From contig JAFKFM010000009.1 of assembly GCA_017308135.1 (NCBI GenBank), positions 434,001 to 498,000 of the forward strand: a DNA stretch of 64,000 nt. The letters are read 5' to 3'. Source of the stretch: Alphaproteobacteria bacterium. GTDB taxonomy: Bacteria > Pseudomonadota > Alphaproteobacteria > CACIAM-22H2. The notes below the pieces were generated by a model. That model did no database searches, was not told the DNA's origin, and saw only the letters and a program-made list of their open reading frames with translations. A program made the translations under genes and the position numbers. Below, piece after piece: positions 8,652 to 16,539 of the stretch. Positions within the stretch are counted from its first letter, which is position 1; every line of letters starts with the position of its first letter.

Positions 8652-8800
8652 AGTTGAACAGGGAGGCTTCACGTCTGGGAGACGTAGGGTTCAGAGAACC
8701 CCGCCCGCTCCGAAGAGAGGGCCCTTCGGCAAGGGCGCTAGGTGCGCCGCAAAACCGACAAGACAAACATAGGGACTAAACTGCTTGAAAAAATGGCAAA
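8652..8800 (-). ncRNA. Candidate structured small RNA with tandem hairpins
   Basis: Read on the minus strand, four small hairpins follow each other and end in a terminator. They are 8721-8736 (gccctt/aagggc), 8709-8718 (ctc ttcg gag type), 8687-8701 (gggttc-tct-gaaccc) and 8671-8685 (acgtct-ccc-agacgt). The loop of the last one and the following single strand each carry CUCCC, complementary to Shine-Dalgarno sequences, which recalls alphaproteobacterial sRNAs with anti-SD loops. The 5' end is uncertain and no promoter was fixed. The 6S RNA family was considered but not supported. It could instead be a long 3' UTR of the LysR gene. Confidence 0.4.
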
Positions 8801-8945
8801 AATGGCATGGAAGGCTTGCGCCCTTCGCATGCCCACCTAAACCTTTCGTAGAAAAGGCGTTTTTGTCGTTTTTAGCGCTACGAACCACGTCGATTTTCGC
8901 CGCAGCGCACAACGAACAACCCGCTACCGCCTAGGCGGTAACCGA

Positions 8946-9836
8946 TTAGAACTGAGATTCGGCAACCTTTTGGACAAGGTAGTCGCGGAACACCGCGATG
9001 CGCTTGGAGCTGCGCAGTTCTTCCGGATAGACGAAATAGGCCTCGTAGGTCGGGCCTTCGAGTTCGGGCAGGATGCGAACCGCCTTCTCCGATTGATTGG
9101 CCATGTAATCGGGGAAGCCGGCGATGCCGATGCCGCTTTCGACCGCGCGCAACAGGCCGTAGACGTTGTTCACGCGCAAGGTCGGCTTGCGCTTGCGCCC
9201 GCCGGTCGTGCCCGCCTCCAACAGCCAATTCACGTTCGGGAACGGCGGATTGGGATCGTCGCCATAGACGATCAGCTTGTGCTTATCGAGATCGGTCGCC
9301 GTCTTGGGCATGCCATGACGGTCGATATAGGCTTGGCTCGCGTAAGCATGCACATGCACCGACAGAAGATGGCGCTGGATGAGATCGCCCTGGCGGGGCG
9401 GATGCATGCGGATCGCGCAATCGGCCTCGCGCATGCCAAGATCGAGTTCGCGATCGTCGAGCTTCATCTCGACCTGCACGTCCTTGTACTGGTCGAGGAA
9501 CTCGCCCAAGCGCGGGGCGAGCCACACCGAGCCGAAGGCCACGGTCGCGGTAACGCGCAACAAGCCCGTCGGCTTTTCCTTCGTCTCGGCGAGCTGGGTT
9601 TCGACCATCGCGAGCTTGGCGAAAACCTCGCGCACGGCGTTGTACAGCAGCTCGCCCTGCTCGGTGAGGATGAGGCCGCGCGCATGGCGGTGGAACAGCG
9701 GCGCCGACACCGAGTCTTCCAGACCCGAAATCTGCCGGCTGACCGCCGATTGCGACAGGTTCAGCTTGTCGCCGGCATGGGTGAAGGACCCCGCCTCGGC
9801 GACCGCGTGAAACACCCTTAGTTTGTCCCAGTCCAT
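8946..9836 (-). CDS. LysR-family transcriptional regulator (GcvA-like)
   Basis: 296 residues. The N-terminal winged helix-turn-helix spans residues 1-60, with GSFTHAGDKLNLSQSAVSRQ as the recognition region. A periplasmic-binding-protein-like effector domain follows from about residue 92 (GLLRVTATVAFGSVWLAPRL). The spacing and the WLAPRLGEF and DLGMREADCAIRM segments are like GcvA-type regulators. It lies 27 bases downstream of trxB on the same strand. A LysR gene next to trxB recurs in alphaproteobacteria, so a redox-related regulon is plausible. The effector is unknown. Confidence 0.88.
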   Translation of the reverse strand: MDWDKLRVFHAVAEAGSFTHAGDKLNLSQSAVSRQISGLEDSVSAPLFHRHARGLILTEQGELLYNAVREVFAKLAMVETQLAETKEKPTGLLRVTATVAFGSVWLAPRLGEFLDQYKDVQVEMKLDDRELDLGMREADCAIRMHPPRQGDLIQRHLLSVHVHAYASQAYIDRHGMPKTATDLDKHKLIVYGDDPNPPFPNVNWLLEAGTTGGRKRKPTLRVNNVYGLLRAVESGIGIAGFPDYMANQSEKAVRILPELEGPTYEAYFVYPEELRSSKRIAVFRDYLVQKVAESQF

Positions 9837-9863
9837 CGGAACGTCGCTCCCTGCCCTTCCGCC

Positions 9864-10847
9864 TTATTGCGCGGCCGCGAGATGGGCGCTTTCCTCGTGG
9901 GCGAGGAATTTCTCGGCCTCCAAGGCCGCCATGCACCCCATCCCCGCGGCGGTCACCGCCTGGCGGAAGATTTTATCCTTCACGTCGCCCGCCGCGAATA
10001 CGCCGGGCACGTCGGTCGCGGTGGAATCGGGCTTGGTCAGCAGATAGCCCTCCGCATCCATCGCGAGCTTGCCTTTGAACAGCGACGTCGCCGGCACATG
10101 GCCGATCGCCACGAACAGCCCGTCGACCGCGATCGACGATGCCGCACCCGTCACGGTGTCCTTCAGCTTCAAACCTGTTACGGTCGCGGCACCGCCGGGG
10201 ATCGGCGAATCCTCGCCCACGATCTCCTCGACCACCGCGTTCCAGATAATCTCGATCTTCGGATTCTTCAGCAGGCGCGCCTGCATCATCTTTTCCGCGC
10301 GCAAGGAATCGCGGCGATGGATCAGCGTCACCTTGCTGGCGTGATTGGTGAGGTAGAGCGCTTCTTCGGCGGCCGTGTTGCCCCCGCCGACGACCGCGAC
10401 CTTCTTGCCGCGGAAAAAGAAGCCGTCGCAAGTGGCGCAAGCCGAAACGCCGCCGCCGCGGAATTTGTCCTCGCTCGCGATGCCGAGCCAGCGCGCTTGC
10501 GCCCCCGTGCAGATCACGACCGTGTCGGCGATGTAGCTATCGCCCGAATCGCCCTTCGCCACGAACGGGCGCTTCGAAAGATCGATATCGACGATCAGGT
10601 CTTCGAGGATCAGCGTACCGATATGCTCGCACTGCTTGTACATCTGCTCCATCAGCCACGGGCCTTGGATGGCCTTTTCGAAGCCGGGGAAATTCTCGAC
10701 ATCGGTGGTGATCGAAAGCTGGCCGCCCGGCTGCATGCCGCGCACCAGAATCGGCGACAAATTGGCGCGGGTCGCATAGATCGCGGCGGTGTAACCGGCG
10801 GGCCCCGACCCGATGATGAGAACCTTGGTGCGATGGGTCTGGGGCAT
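9864..10847 (-). CDS. trxB: Thioredoxin-disulfide reductase
   Basis: 327 residues, the usual length. The enzyme uses NADPH to reduce thioredoxin in the cytoplasm. The FAD-binding GSGPAGYTAAIYATRA (residues 13-28), the redox disulfide Cys137-Ala-Thr-Cys140 (SACATCDGFFF), the NADPH-binding VVGGGNTAAEEALYL and the C-terminal FAAGDVKDKIFRQAVTAAGMG are all intact. It is transcribed with the downstream LysR gene, and the start is the only suitable ATG. Confidence 0.97.
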   Translation of the reverse strand: MPQTHRTKVLIIGSGPAGYTAAIYATRANLSPILVRGMQPGGQLSITTDVENFPGFEKAIQGPWLMEQMYKQCEHIGTLILEDLIVDIDLSKRPFVAKGDSGDSYIADTVVICTGAQARWLGIASEDKFRGGGVSACATCDGFFFRGKKVAVVGGGNTAAEEALYLTNHASKVTLIHRRDSLRAEKMMQARLLKNPKIEIIWNAVVEEIVGEDSPIPGGAATVTGLKLKDTVTGAASSIAVDGLFVAIGHVPATSLFKGKLAMDAEGYLLTKPDSTATDVPGVFAAGDVKDKIFRQAVTAAGMGCMAALEAEKFLAHEESAHLAAAQ

Positions 10848-10931
10848 GGAATCGGACTCCGCTATGCGTACAGCGCAAACCTATCAGGCATGTTTGCGCA
10901 CGCCTAGCGGGTCCAAAAAAATTTTGAATTC

Positions 10932-11906
10932 TTATCCCCAGCCAAATCGGCGTTTGATTTCAAGGGCCGCGCGTTCGGTATCCCGGGGCGGATCGTAGGT
11001 CCAAGTATCCAGTCGCCCTTCGAAGGCGCGGGTCCGGCCTTGGCGGCGCATTTCCGCCTGGAAGGCGGCAATGCGCCCGGATTTGCCGTCCAAATCGGCG
11101 ACCAGGACCGGTTTTCCGGTCGAGAGCGCCTCGCTGGTCATCGATACCGAATCCTCGGTCACGATCAGCGCATCGGCCAGCGCCAGAATGCCGAGATAGG
11201 GATTGGGGCCCCCTTCTTCGGTGTCGTAGGCGAAGCCGCCGAGGTCGCGCACAGTGCGCACGAGTTTCGCGCGCGCATTCGCATCGGTGCGGCGCGAGGT
11301 CGTCAGCGCCAAGCCCACGCCCGACGCGGCGAGCTTACGTATGTTGTCGTCGATGCGCGCCACGGCTTCGTCGGAGAAGCGATAGCGCCGCATTCCGTTC
11401 GACCCGCCGAGGATGATTCCGGCGAGCGGGCGCTTGATCGGTGCGAAGGTCGCGCGCCATTCCTCGGCGCCCTGGCTGAGTTTTGCCGCCGTCACGTAAT
11501 GCAGCGCGGCCTCGGTTTCGATGACGTTGGCGCCCTTCAAACCGTCATGCCAAGGTGAGATGACGGCATCGAGCCATTCGGGCGGCACAGCCGGTTTCTG
11601 CACATGGATGGCGACGACCTTGCCGCCCGAGCGGCGTTTCATCGCCACCCCGATCGGCGCACAGCGCGATCCCAGCGTAATCGCCACATCGGGCCAGGGC
11701 GGATCGACGCGCGGGCTATCGGCTTCCAGCATGTCGAACGGATTGCCGGTCAGCAGCCGTTCCGGCAGCCAGCGATAGGGCCAGCGGAATTTCACGTCTT
11801 TGAATTCGTAGGTCAGGTCCAGCGCCTCGGCGAGGCCCCGGCATTGGGCCTTCATGCCGACTTGGCCGGGGCTGATGATCCAGGCGGTACGCGGGCGGTT
11901 CGTCAT
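10932..11906 (-). CDS. Mitochondrial fission ELM1 family protein
   Basis: 324 residues. Family features are the opening AWIISPGQVGMKAQCRGLAEAL, then ITLGSRCAPIGVAMKRR, VAIHVQKP and the C-terminal VTEDSVSMTSEALSTGKPV, which resembles the donor-binding part of GT-B glycosyltransferases. ELM1-family proteins are common in alphaproteobacteria and plants; the bacterial function is not established. It diverges from the Lrp-type regulator across a 117-base promoter region. Confidence 0.85.
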   Translation of the reverse strand: MTNRPRTAWIISPGQVGMKAQCRGLAEALDLTYEFKDVKFRWPYRWLPERLLTGNPFDMLEADSPRVDPPWPDVAITLGSRCAPIGVAMKRRSGGKVVAIHVQKPAVPPEWLDAVISPWHDGLKGANVIETEAALHYVTAAKLSQGAEEWRATFAPIKRPLAGIILGGSNGMRRYRFSDEAVARIDDNIRKLAASGVGLALTTSRRTDANARAKLVRTVRDLGGFAYDTEEGGPNPYLGILALADALIVTEDSVSMTSEALSTGKPVLVADLDGKSGRIAAFQAEMRRQGRTRAFEGRLDTWTYDPPRDTERAALEIKRRFGWG

Positions 11907-12023
11907 GGCGTGCGGTCCCTACCCCCCGCTTGGGTTTCGCGCAATTTTTTTACACAGGGCTAGGCGCGTGGCCCGGCGATTGCTAACATTATTTCAATTC
12001 ACCCAGGTTACCGGACAGTAATT

Positions 12024-12509
12024 ATGCGCGGCCACAAGCTCGACGACGTCGACCACCAGATCCTCCACGACCTTCAGGCGGATGGGCGGATGACCAATGT
12101 CGATCTCGCCAAGCGGGCCGGCATATCCGCCCCGCCCTGCCTGCGCCGCGTGCGCGTGCTGGAGGAAGCCAAGATCATCCGCGGCTACCACGCGGAGATC
12201 GACCCCCATGCGCTGGGATATGGCGTGACGGTGTTCGCTTCGGTGTCGCTCAAAAGCCAGGCGGAAGTCGACCTCCGGGCCTTTCATGAACTCATCGATT
12301 CCTGGCCGATGGTCCGCGAGTGCCACATGCTGACCGGCGAGACCGACTTCCTGCTGAAAGTCGTCGCGGCCGATTGGGACGCCTACGAGAAATTCCTGAC
12401 CACGCAGTTGACGGCCGCGCCGAACGTCTCGACCGTCAAATCGGCGCTGACGATCAAGACGACCAAGCACATGCCCGGCGTGCCGATCGAGGTCAAAGCG
12501 AAGCGCTAA
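12024..12509 (+). CDS. Lrp/AsnC-family transcriptional regulator
   Basis: 161 residues. An N-terminal helix-turn-helix (LDDVDHQILHDLQADGRMTN, then AKRAGISAPPCLRRVRVLEE) is joined to an RAM ligand-binding domain (residues about 75-150, with VRECHMLTGETDFLLKVVA). The S-A-P-P-C-L-R-R recognition helix matches the subgroup that often accompanies trxB in this class of bacteria. It is likely to sense an amino acid. It is divergent from the ELM1 gene. Confidence 0.93.
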   Translation: MRGHKLDDVDHQILHDLQADGRMTNVDLAKRAGISAPPCLRRVRVLEEAKIIRGYHAEIDPHALGYGVTVFASVSLKSQAEVDLRAFHELIDSWPMVRECHMLTGETDFLLKVVAADWDAYEKFLTTQLTAAPNVSTVKSALTIKTTKHMPGVPIEVKAKR

Positions 12510-12515
12510 TACGCC

Positions 12516-12995
12516 TCAGGCGTTGCGGCGAACCCAAGGAATACGCGCGACCGGCACGCCTTCTTCGGCGAGTTCCTGCGCCTGTTCGTCGCTTGTCTCG
12601 CCGTAGATGTTCTTATGCGCGCGCTCGCCATAGTGCATCGCGCGCGCCTGTTCGGCGAAATCCGCGCCGACATTTTCGAAGTTCTTCTCGACATGCTCGC
12701 GCAATTTGGCGAGTTCCTTGTGCAGTTCCGCCGCCTTCGCCGTCGCCGGATCGGGGCCGGCGGCAACTTGCGTGGAGGCTTCGTTCGCGACCGCCTCGGC
12801 GGGCAGGGGCAAGCGCTTGCGGGACTTCTTGGTCCCGGCCAAACGCGGCGCCATCAGCGCCTTTTCGATTTTCACGTCGCCGCAAACGGGGCATTCGACC
12901 AGGCCGCGCTTGGCCTGGCGGTCGAACGACGCGCCGTCCTTGAACCAGCTTTGAAACCGGTGTTTCTTGCGGCACTGCAAGTCGAACACGATCAT
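12516..12995 (-). CDS. DUF1178 family protein
   Basis: 159 residues from the ATG at 12995 (MIVFDLQCRKKHRFQSWF). The N-terminal zinc-ribbon-like module has Cys8 and later VECPVCGDVKIEKALMAPRL. The C-terminal third is a charged helical segment, including AKLREHVEKNFENVGADFAE. This pattern is characteristic of DUF1178, whose function is unknown. It converges with the Lrp gene and diverges from the methyltransferase-like gene, with 45 bases between starts. Confidence 0.9.
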   Translation of the reverse strand: MIVFDLQCRKKHRFQSWFKDGASFDRQAKRGLVECPVCGDVKIEKALMAPRLAGTKKSRKRLPLPAEAVANEASTQVAAGPDPATAKAAELHKELAKLREHVEKNFENVGADFAEQARAMHYGERAHKNIYGETSDEQAQELAEEGVPVARIPWVRRNA

Positions 12996-13040
12996 GATCG
13001 CTATTTGGCGCCCGCACGCCGGAAATGCAAGAGAGGGAAA

Positions 13041-13559
13041 ATGAACCCCCACCACGCTTTGCAGCAGGTTTCGCCCTGGGTGGAGGCCCATGCCGGGCTC
13101 GTCGCCCCAAGCGGCACGGTCCTCGACCTCGCCGCCGGCGGCGGGCGGCACTCGCGCTATTTCGCCTGGCACGGGCGCAAGGTCGTGGCGGTCGACAAGG
13201 ACGTCTCGGCACTCGCCCATCTGCCCGGCGTGACGGCGATCCAGGCCGATCTCGAGGACGGTTCGCCCTGGCCGCTCCAGGGGCAGGTCTTCGACGCGGC
13301 GGTGGTGACCAATTATCTCCACCGGCCGCTCTTCCCGGATCTGTTTGCCGCGATCCGCAGCGGCGGCATTCTGATCTACGAGACCTTCGCGCGCGGCAAC
13401 GAAGCCTATGGCAAGCCCGACAATCCGGATTTTCTGCTCGACCCTAACGAATTGGTCGCGCGCACGCTGAACCAATTCGTGATCGTCGCGTTCGAGGATC
13501 GCTATATCGACGCGCCGAAGCCGGCGATCGTTCAGCGCATCGCGGCGATGAAGATTTAG
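13041..13559 (+). CDS. Class I SAM-dependent methyltransferase-like protein
   Basis: 172 residues from the ATG at 13041, preceded by GAGAGGGAAA. The SAM-binding motif I is VLDLAAGGGRHSRYFAWHG (residues about 27-45), followed by the acidic end of strand 2 (VVAVDKD) and motif II-like AAVVTNYLHRPLFPDLFAAI. It is shorter than most methyltransferases and ends soon after the fold's strand 5. It resembles the tellurite-resistance/TehB-like group. The substrate is unknown. Confidence 0.78.
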   Translation: MNPHHALQQVSPWVEAHAGLVAPSGTVLDLAAGGGRHSRYFAWHGRKVVAVDKDVSALAHLPGVTAIQADLEDGSPWPLQGQVFDAAVVTNYLHRPLFPDLFAAIRSGGILIYETFARGNEAYGKPDNPDFLLDPNELVARTLNQFVIVAFEDRYIDAPKPAIVQRIAAMKI

Positions 13560-13563
13560 AGTC

Positions 13564-14001
13564 TTACGGGGGCGGAGCGCCGGCCGCGACCATCACGCGG
13601 TTCCAGGCGTTGATCAGGCCGATCGCGAAGCTGAGCTGCGCGATCTCCGTCTCGTTGAACGCTTCGCGCACGGCCTTATAGGCCTCGTCCGGCACGCCGC
13701 CATGCGAGATATGCGTCAGCGTTTCCGACCACGCGATCGCCGCGCGTTCGCGCGCGTCGAATTCGGGCGTGTCGCGCCAAGCGGCGATCAGGTCGAGCTT
13801 GCGCTGCGAAACCCCGGCTTTACGCGCGTTGGCGAGATGCAGGATGAGGCAATAGGCGCAGCCGTTGATCTGCGACGCGCGCACTTGCGCGAGCTCGATC
13901 AGCGCGAGATCGAGACCGCTTGTCTTGACCGCCATGCCGAGCTTGATTTGCGCGTCGTAGATCGCGGGCGCGAGCGTTTTGGGGTCGAAGCGCTTTTCCA
14001 T
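13564..14001 (-). CDS. Carboxymuconolactone decarboxylase / AhpD-like protein
   Basis: 145 residues. The AhpD core signature is intact: Cys48-x-x-Cys51 and His55 in INGCAYCLILHLANARKAG, inside the all-helical CMD fold. Such proteins are peroxidase-type or disulfide-reducing antioxidant enzymes. The ATG at 14001 (MEKRFDPKTLAP) is preferred over an ATG four codons upstream, because the longer form overlaps the end of the epimerase gene. It follows the epimerase on the same strand. Confidence 0.88.
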   Translation of the reverse strand: MEKRFDPKTLAPAIYDAQIKLGMAVKTSGLDLALIELAQVRASQINGCAYCLILHLANARKAGVSQRKLDLIAAWRDTPEFDARERAAIAWSETLTHISHGGVPDEAYKAVREAFNETEIAQLSFAIGLINAWNRVMVAAGAPPP

Positions 14002-14009
14002 GATCGCCC

Positions 14010-14987
14010 TCAAATGCCGTTATAGGCGCGGAACCAATCGACGAAGCGCGGCACGCCCACGTCGATGGTCGTCTTCGGATCGAAGCCCAGATCGCGGCGC
14101 GAGGCTTCGATATCCGCGAAACTTTCGCGAACGTCGCCGGGCTGCATCGGCTGCTTGTCGAGGATCGCCTTGTGATTGGTCGCGCGCTCGATCAATTCGA
14201 CGAAACGCATCAGCGGTTCGGAGCGGTGATTGCCGAGATTATAGACGCGATGCGCCGCCTGTCTGTCGCCCGCGACCGGCGGGCGATCCAGGGCCGCAAT
14301 CACGCCCGCGACGATGTCGTCGACATAGGTGAAATCGCGCCGCATCTCGCCGCCGTTGAACAGCGGGATGGGTTTGCCTTCCAAAATCGCCTTGGTGAAA
14401 ATCCATAGCGACATGTCCGGCCGGCCCCAGGGGCCGTAGACGGTGAAGAAGCGCAAGCCCGTCGCCGGCACGGCGAAGAGATGCGAATAGGCATGGCTGA
14501 CCAGTTCGTTCGCGGCCTTGGTGGCGGCATAGAGCGACACGGGCTTGTCGATCTTGTCGTCGACCGAGAACGGCAGCTTTTCGTTCCCGCCATAAACCGA
14601 CGAGGACGAGGCGTAGACGAGATGCTTGATGTCGCCGCGCTGGCGGCACGCCTCGATCACGTTGAAATGACCGATGATGTTGGTCCGGATATAGACCTCC
14701 GGATGCGACAGCGAGTAGCGCACACCCGCCTGGGCGGCCAAATGCACGACGCGGTCGATCGATTTGTCGGCGAGCGCCGCAGCGAAGGCGCCGTCGGCGG
14801 CCAATTCGCCGCGCACCATGCGGAAGTTCTTATTCTTCCCAAGCTCGGCCGCGCGCGCCTCTTTCAGGCGCACGTCGTAATAAGGATCGAAATTGTCGAA
14901 GCCCACCACGTCTTCGCCGCGCGCCATCAGCGCTTTGGACAGGTGGAAGCCGATGAACCCGGCGGCTCCGGTCACGAGAACGGTCAT
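14010..14987 (-). CDS. NAD-dependent epimerase, UDP-glucuronate 4-epimerase type
   Basis: 325 residues, an extended short-chain dehydrogenase. The NAD motif is TGAAGFIGFHLSKAL at residues 6-20. The catalytic Tyr-x3-Lys is YAATKAANE, with upstream SSSSVYGG supplying the Ser. RRDFTYVDDIVAGV and the C-terminal QPGDVRESFADIEA match nucleotide-sugar epimerases acting on UDP-glucuronate or UDP-galacturonate. It is cytoplasmic and likely feeds surface polysaccharide synthesis. It is 11 bases downstream of msrQ on the same strand. Confidence 0.88.
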   Translation of the reverse strand: MTVLVTGAAGFIGFHLSKALMARGEDVVGFDNFDPYYDVRLKEARAAELGKNKNFRMVRGELAADGAFAAALADKSIDRVVHLAAQAGVRYSLSHPEVYIRTNIIGHFNVIEACRQRGDIKHLVYASSSSVYGGNEKLPFSVDDKIDKPVSLYAATKAANELVSHAYSHLFAVPATGLRFFTVYGPWGRPDMSLWIFTKAILEGKPIPLFNGGEMRRDFTYVDDIVAGVIAALDRPPVAGDRQAAHRVYNLGNHRSEPLMRFVELIERATNHKAILDKQPMQPGDVRESFADIEASRRDLGFDPKTTIDVGVPRFVDWFRAYNGI

Positions 14988-14998
14988 GGGCCCGTTTT

Positions 14999-15811
14999 CT
15001 ATGGCCTCGCGCGCGCGAAAGCAACGGCGCAAACCGCACCCACGAAGCCCAAAATCACATGGGCCGGGCGCGGCGCCAATTCGGGGTCGAAATTGGCCGC
15101 GAACACCATCCAGAACGGCGCGCCGAGCTTGACGGCGATGAACCCCGCCTCGGCCGCCGGGACCAGCAACGTGGCGGCGAGTCCCAGCGCCAGCGTGACC
15201 GCCCAGCCCGCTTGGCCCCGGGCTTTCGCGGCGCGCCACGCCATCGCCCACACGAACAATCCCGCCGTGACCTGCGTCTCGATCGCGTCAAGGCGCGCTT
15301 GCAGAAAGAAATGCACGATCGCCAGCACGCCCAGCGGATAGGCGAGCTTGTGCAAGCGGCGCCAATTCTTGCCGCCCAGGCGCTTGATCATCCCGTCGGT
15401 CGAGGTCGCCGCCAGCGCCGCGAAGCCCAGCAAAGCCACGAAACCGATCGTAAGGTAAATGCGCAGCGCGATTTCCGACGCGACGGTCGAAAGGACGAAG
15501 CCCTGGCTCGCGACATACATCGTGAAATGCGAAGCGAGATAAGCGAAGGCGCCCACGCCCAGCATGCGGCGCACCAGCATCGCCGTCGGCCAATGCCACA
15601 GCGAGCGCAACGGCGACACGGCCAGCGACAGCATAAAGATGCGCAAGCCCCAGGACCCCAGCTCGCGCGTCGCCGCCTTCAAGGGCTGCGCGCCGAGTTG
15701 GCCGGTCGCCAGCGCATAGGCGACCCACAAACCCGGCACAAATAGCGCCAGGAAAACGATCAGTTTCAGCGGGACGGTTCTTTCCGTCCGGTCGGCCCAA
15801 GGGAATCGCAC
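14999..15811 (-). CDS. msrQ: Protein-methionine-sulfoxide reductase heme-binding subunit MsrQ
   Basis: 270 residues, mostly hydrophobic, with about six to eight membrane spans (first VPLKLIVFLALFVPGLWVAY). The ferric-reductase-like core includes ATRELGSWGLRIFMLSLAVSPLR and the heme-ligand regions LASHFTMYV and KLAYPLGVLAIVHFFLQ. MsrQ passes electrons from the quinone pool or flavin to periplasmic MsrP. Here it is 13 kb from msrP and carries a long C-terminal extension of hydrophobic segments after the usual domain (from about residue 190). Confidence 0.9.
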   Translation of the reverse strand: MRFPWADRTERTVPLKLIVFLALFVPGLWVAYALATGQLGAQPLKAATRELGSWGLRIFMLSLAVSPLRSLWHWPTAMLVRRMLGVGAFAYLASHFTMYVASQGFVLSTVASEIALRIYLTIGFVALLGFAALAATSTDGMIKRLGGKNWRRLHKLAYPLGVLAIVHFFLQARLDAIETQVTAGLFVWAMAWRAAKARGQAGWAVTLALGLAATLLVPAAEAGFIAVKLGAPFWMVFAANFDPELAPRPAHVILGFVGAVCAVAFARARP

Positions 15812-15821
15812 GAAGGCAAGC

Positions 15822-16430
15822 TTAGCCCGGATCGACGCCCGCTTGCCGCAACCGCGTTTCGAGATCGGCGACGCGCGCGCGCAGGCCCGTCACCAGCTCG
15901 GCCACGTCCTCCGCCGGCAGCAATTGGGGGATATGCTGCGGGCAGTTCGTGTCCCACGCCTCGATCTCGATCACGATCGCGCGCTGCGGGGCGGCCGGAT
16001 AATTCGGGTCCGTCAGCCGATCCAGCAGCGCTGGGTCGTCCGACACGATCCGCGCCCGGCCCCAGATTTTCACCCGGCGGCGATGGGCGTAATCGGGCAC
16101 GAAAATCAGCACGCGGTCGTTCTCGGCGAAGTTCCCTTGCGAGATGAATTGCCGATTGCCCGAGAACTCGGCGAAGCCAAGGTGCTTTTCGTCGAGCGGC
16201 TTCAGGAACCCCGCCGGGCCGCCGCGATGCTGCATATAGGGCCGCCCGTCGGCGGAAGCCGAGGCGAGGTAGAACGACCGCGTCTGCGCCAGGTACGCCG
16301 CCAGATCGGGCGTCACCGTGTCGCGCCCGCCCTTCGCCTGCTGACGGGCGTAGGATTCGGCCGACCCGTCTTCCGCCTGGAAGCGCCGGACCGAGTCCGT
16401 GAACGCGAGTTCGCCGTAATGCCGTCCCAT
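15822..16430 (-). CDS. FMN-binding pyridoxamine 5'-phosphate oxidase-like protein
   Basis: 202 residues from the ATG at 16430, chosen because GGAG lies six bases upstream; an ATG four codons earlier is possible. The split-barrel flavin fold is indicated by SFYLASASADGRPYMQHRGG and DEKHLGFAEFSGNRQFISQGN, a pattern seen in general-stress flavoproteins. The C-terminal 30 residues form a short coiled coil (LVTGLRARVADLETRLRQ). It is divergent from a LysR gene, the typical arrangement for a regulator and its target. Confidence 0.82.
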   Translation of the reverse strand: MGRHYGELAFTDSVRRFQAEDGSAESYARQQAKGGRDTVTPDLAAYLAQTRSFYLASASADGRPYMQHRGGPAGFLKPLDEKHLGFAEFSGNRQFISQGNFAENDRVLIFVPDYAHRRRVKIWGRARIVSDDPALLDRLTDPNYPAAPQRAIVIEIEAWDTNCPQHIPQLLPAEDVAELVTGLRARVADLETRLRQAGVDPG

Positions 16431-16539
16431 TGCCGTCTCCATCCTCGGCGGCCGAATGCCGCCGCACCGCAAACATGGGCCTGTCGCGGCTAATCCAAAA
16501 TCGATAATATCGTGTTTCATTCTTTCGATTTGGACACGA
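16431..16539. promoter_or_regulatory. Divergent promoter region with a palindrome, candidate LysR operator
   Basis: The 109-base region between the flavoprotein and LysR genes contains the perfect dyad CGATA-A-TATCG at 16502-16512. It is embedded in an AT-rich patch, and the T-N11-A form expected for LysR regulators can be drawn across it. Binding by the adjacent regulator is inferred. Confidence 0.45.

Larger units (their letters stand above)
8510..8945. other. 436-base gene-free stretch holding a candidate sRNA
   Basis: No convincing protein gene. The segment 8629-8750 contains consecutive hairpins and a strong minus-strand terminator, described separately. The segment 8751-8945 is moderately AT-rich. 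It contains a 7-base inverted repeat, tttcgtag with ctacgaa, around 8844-8884. A dyad, taccgcctaggcggta, lies at 8925-8940 just downstream of the LysR stop codon and may act in termination of that gene. Confidence 0.5.

Noticed and set aside
8629-8820. Identification of the small RNA as 6S RNA, SRP RNA or tmRNA
   Set aside because: There is no long central bubble pairing 5' to 3' ends, no SRP GGAA/AGCAG signature and no tag reading frame. Only a generic structured sRNA is supported.
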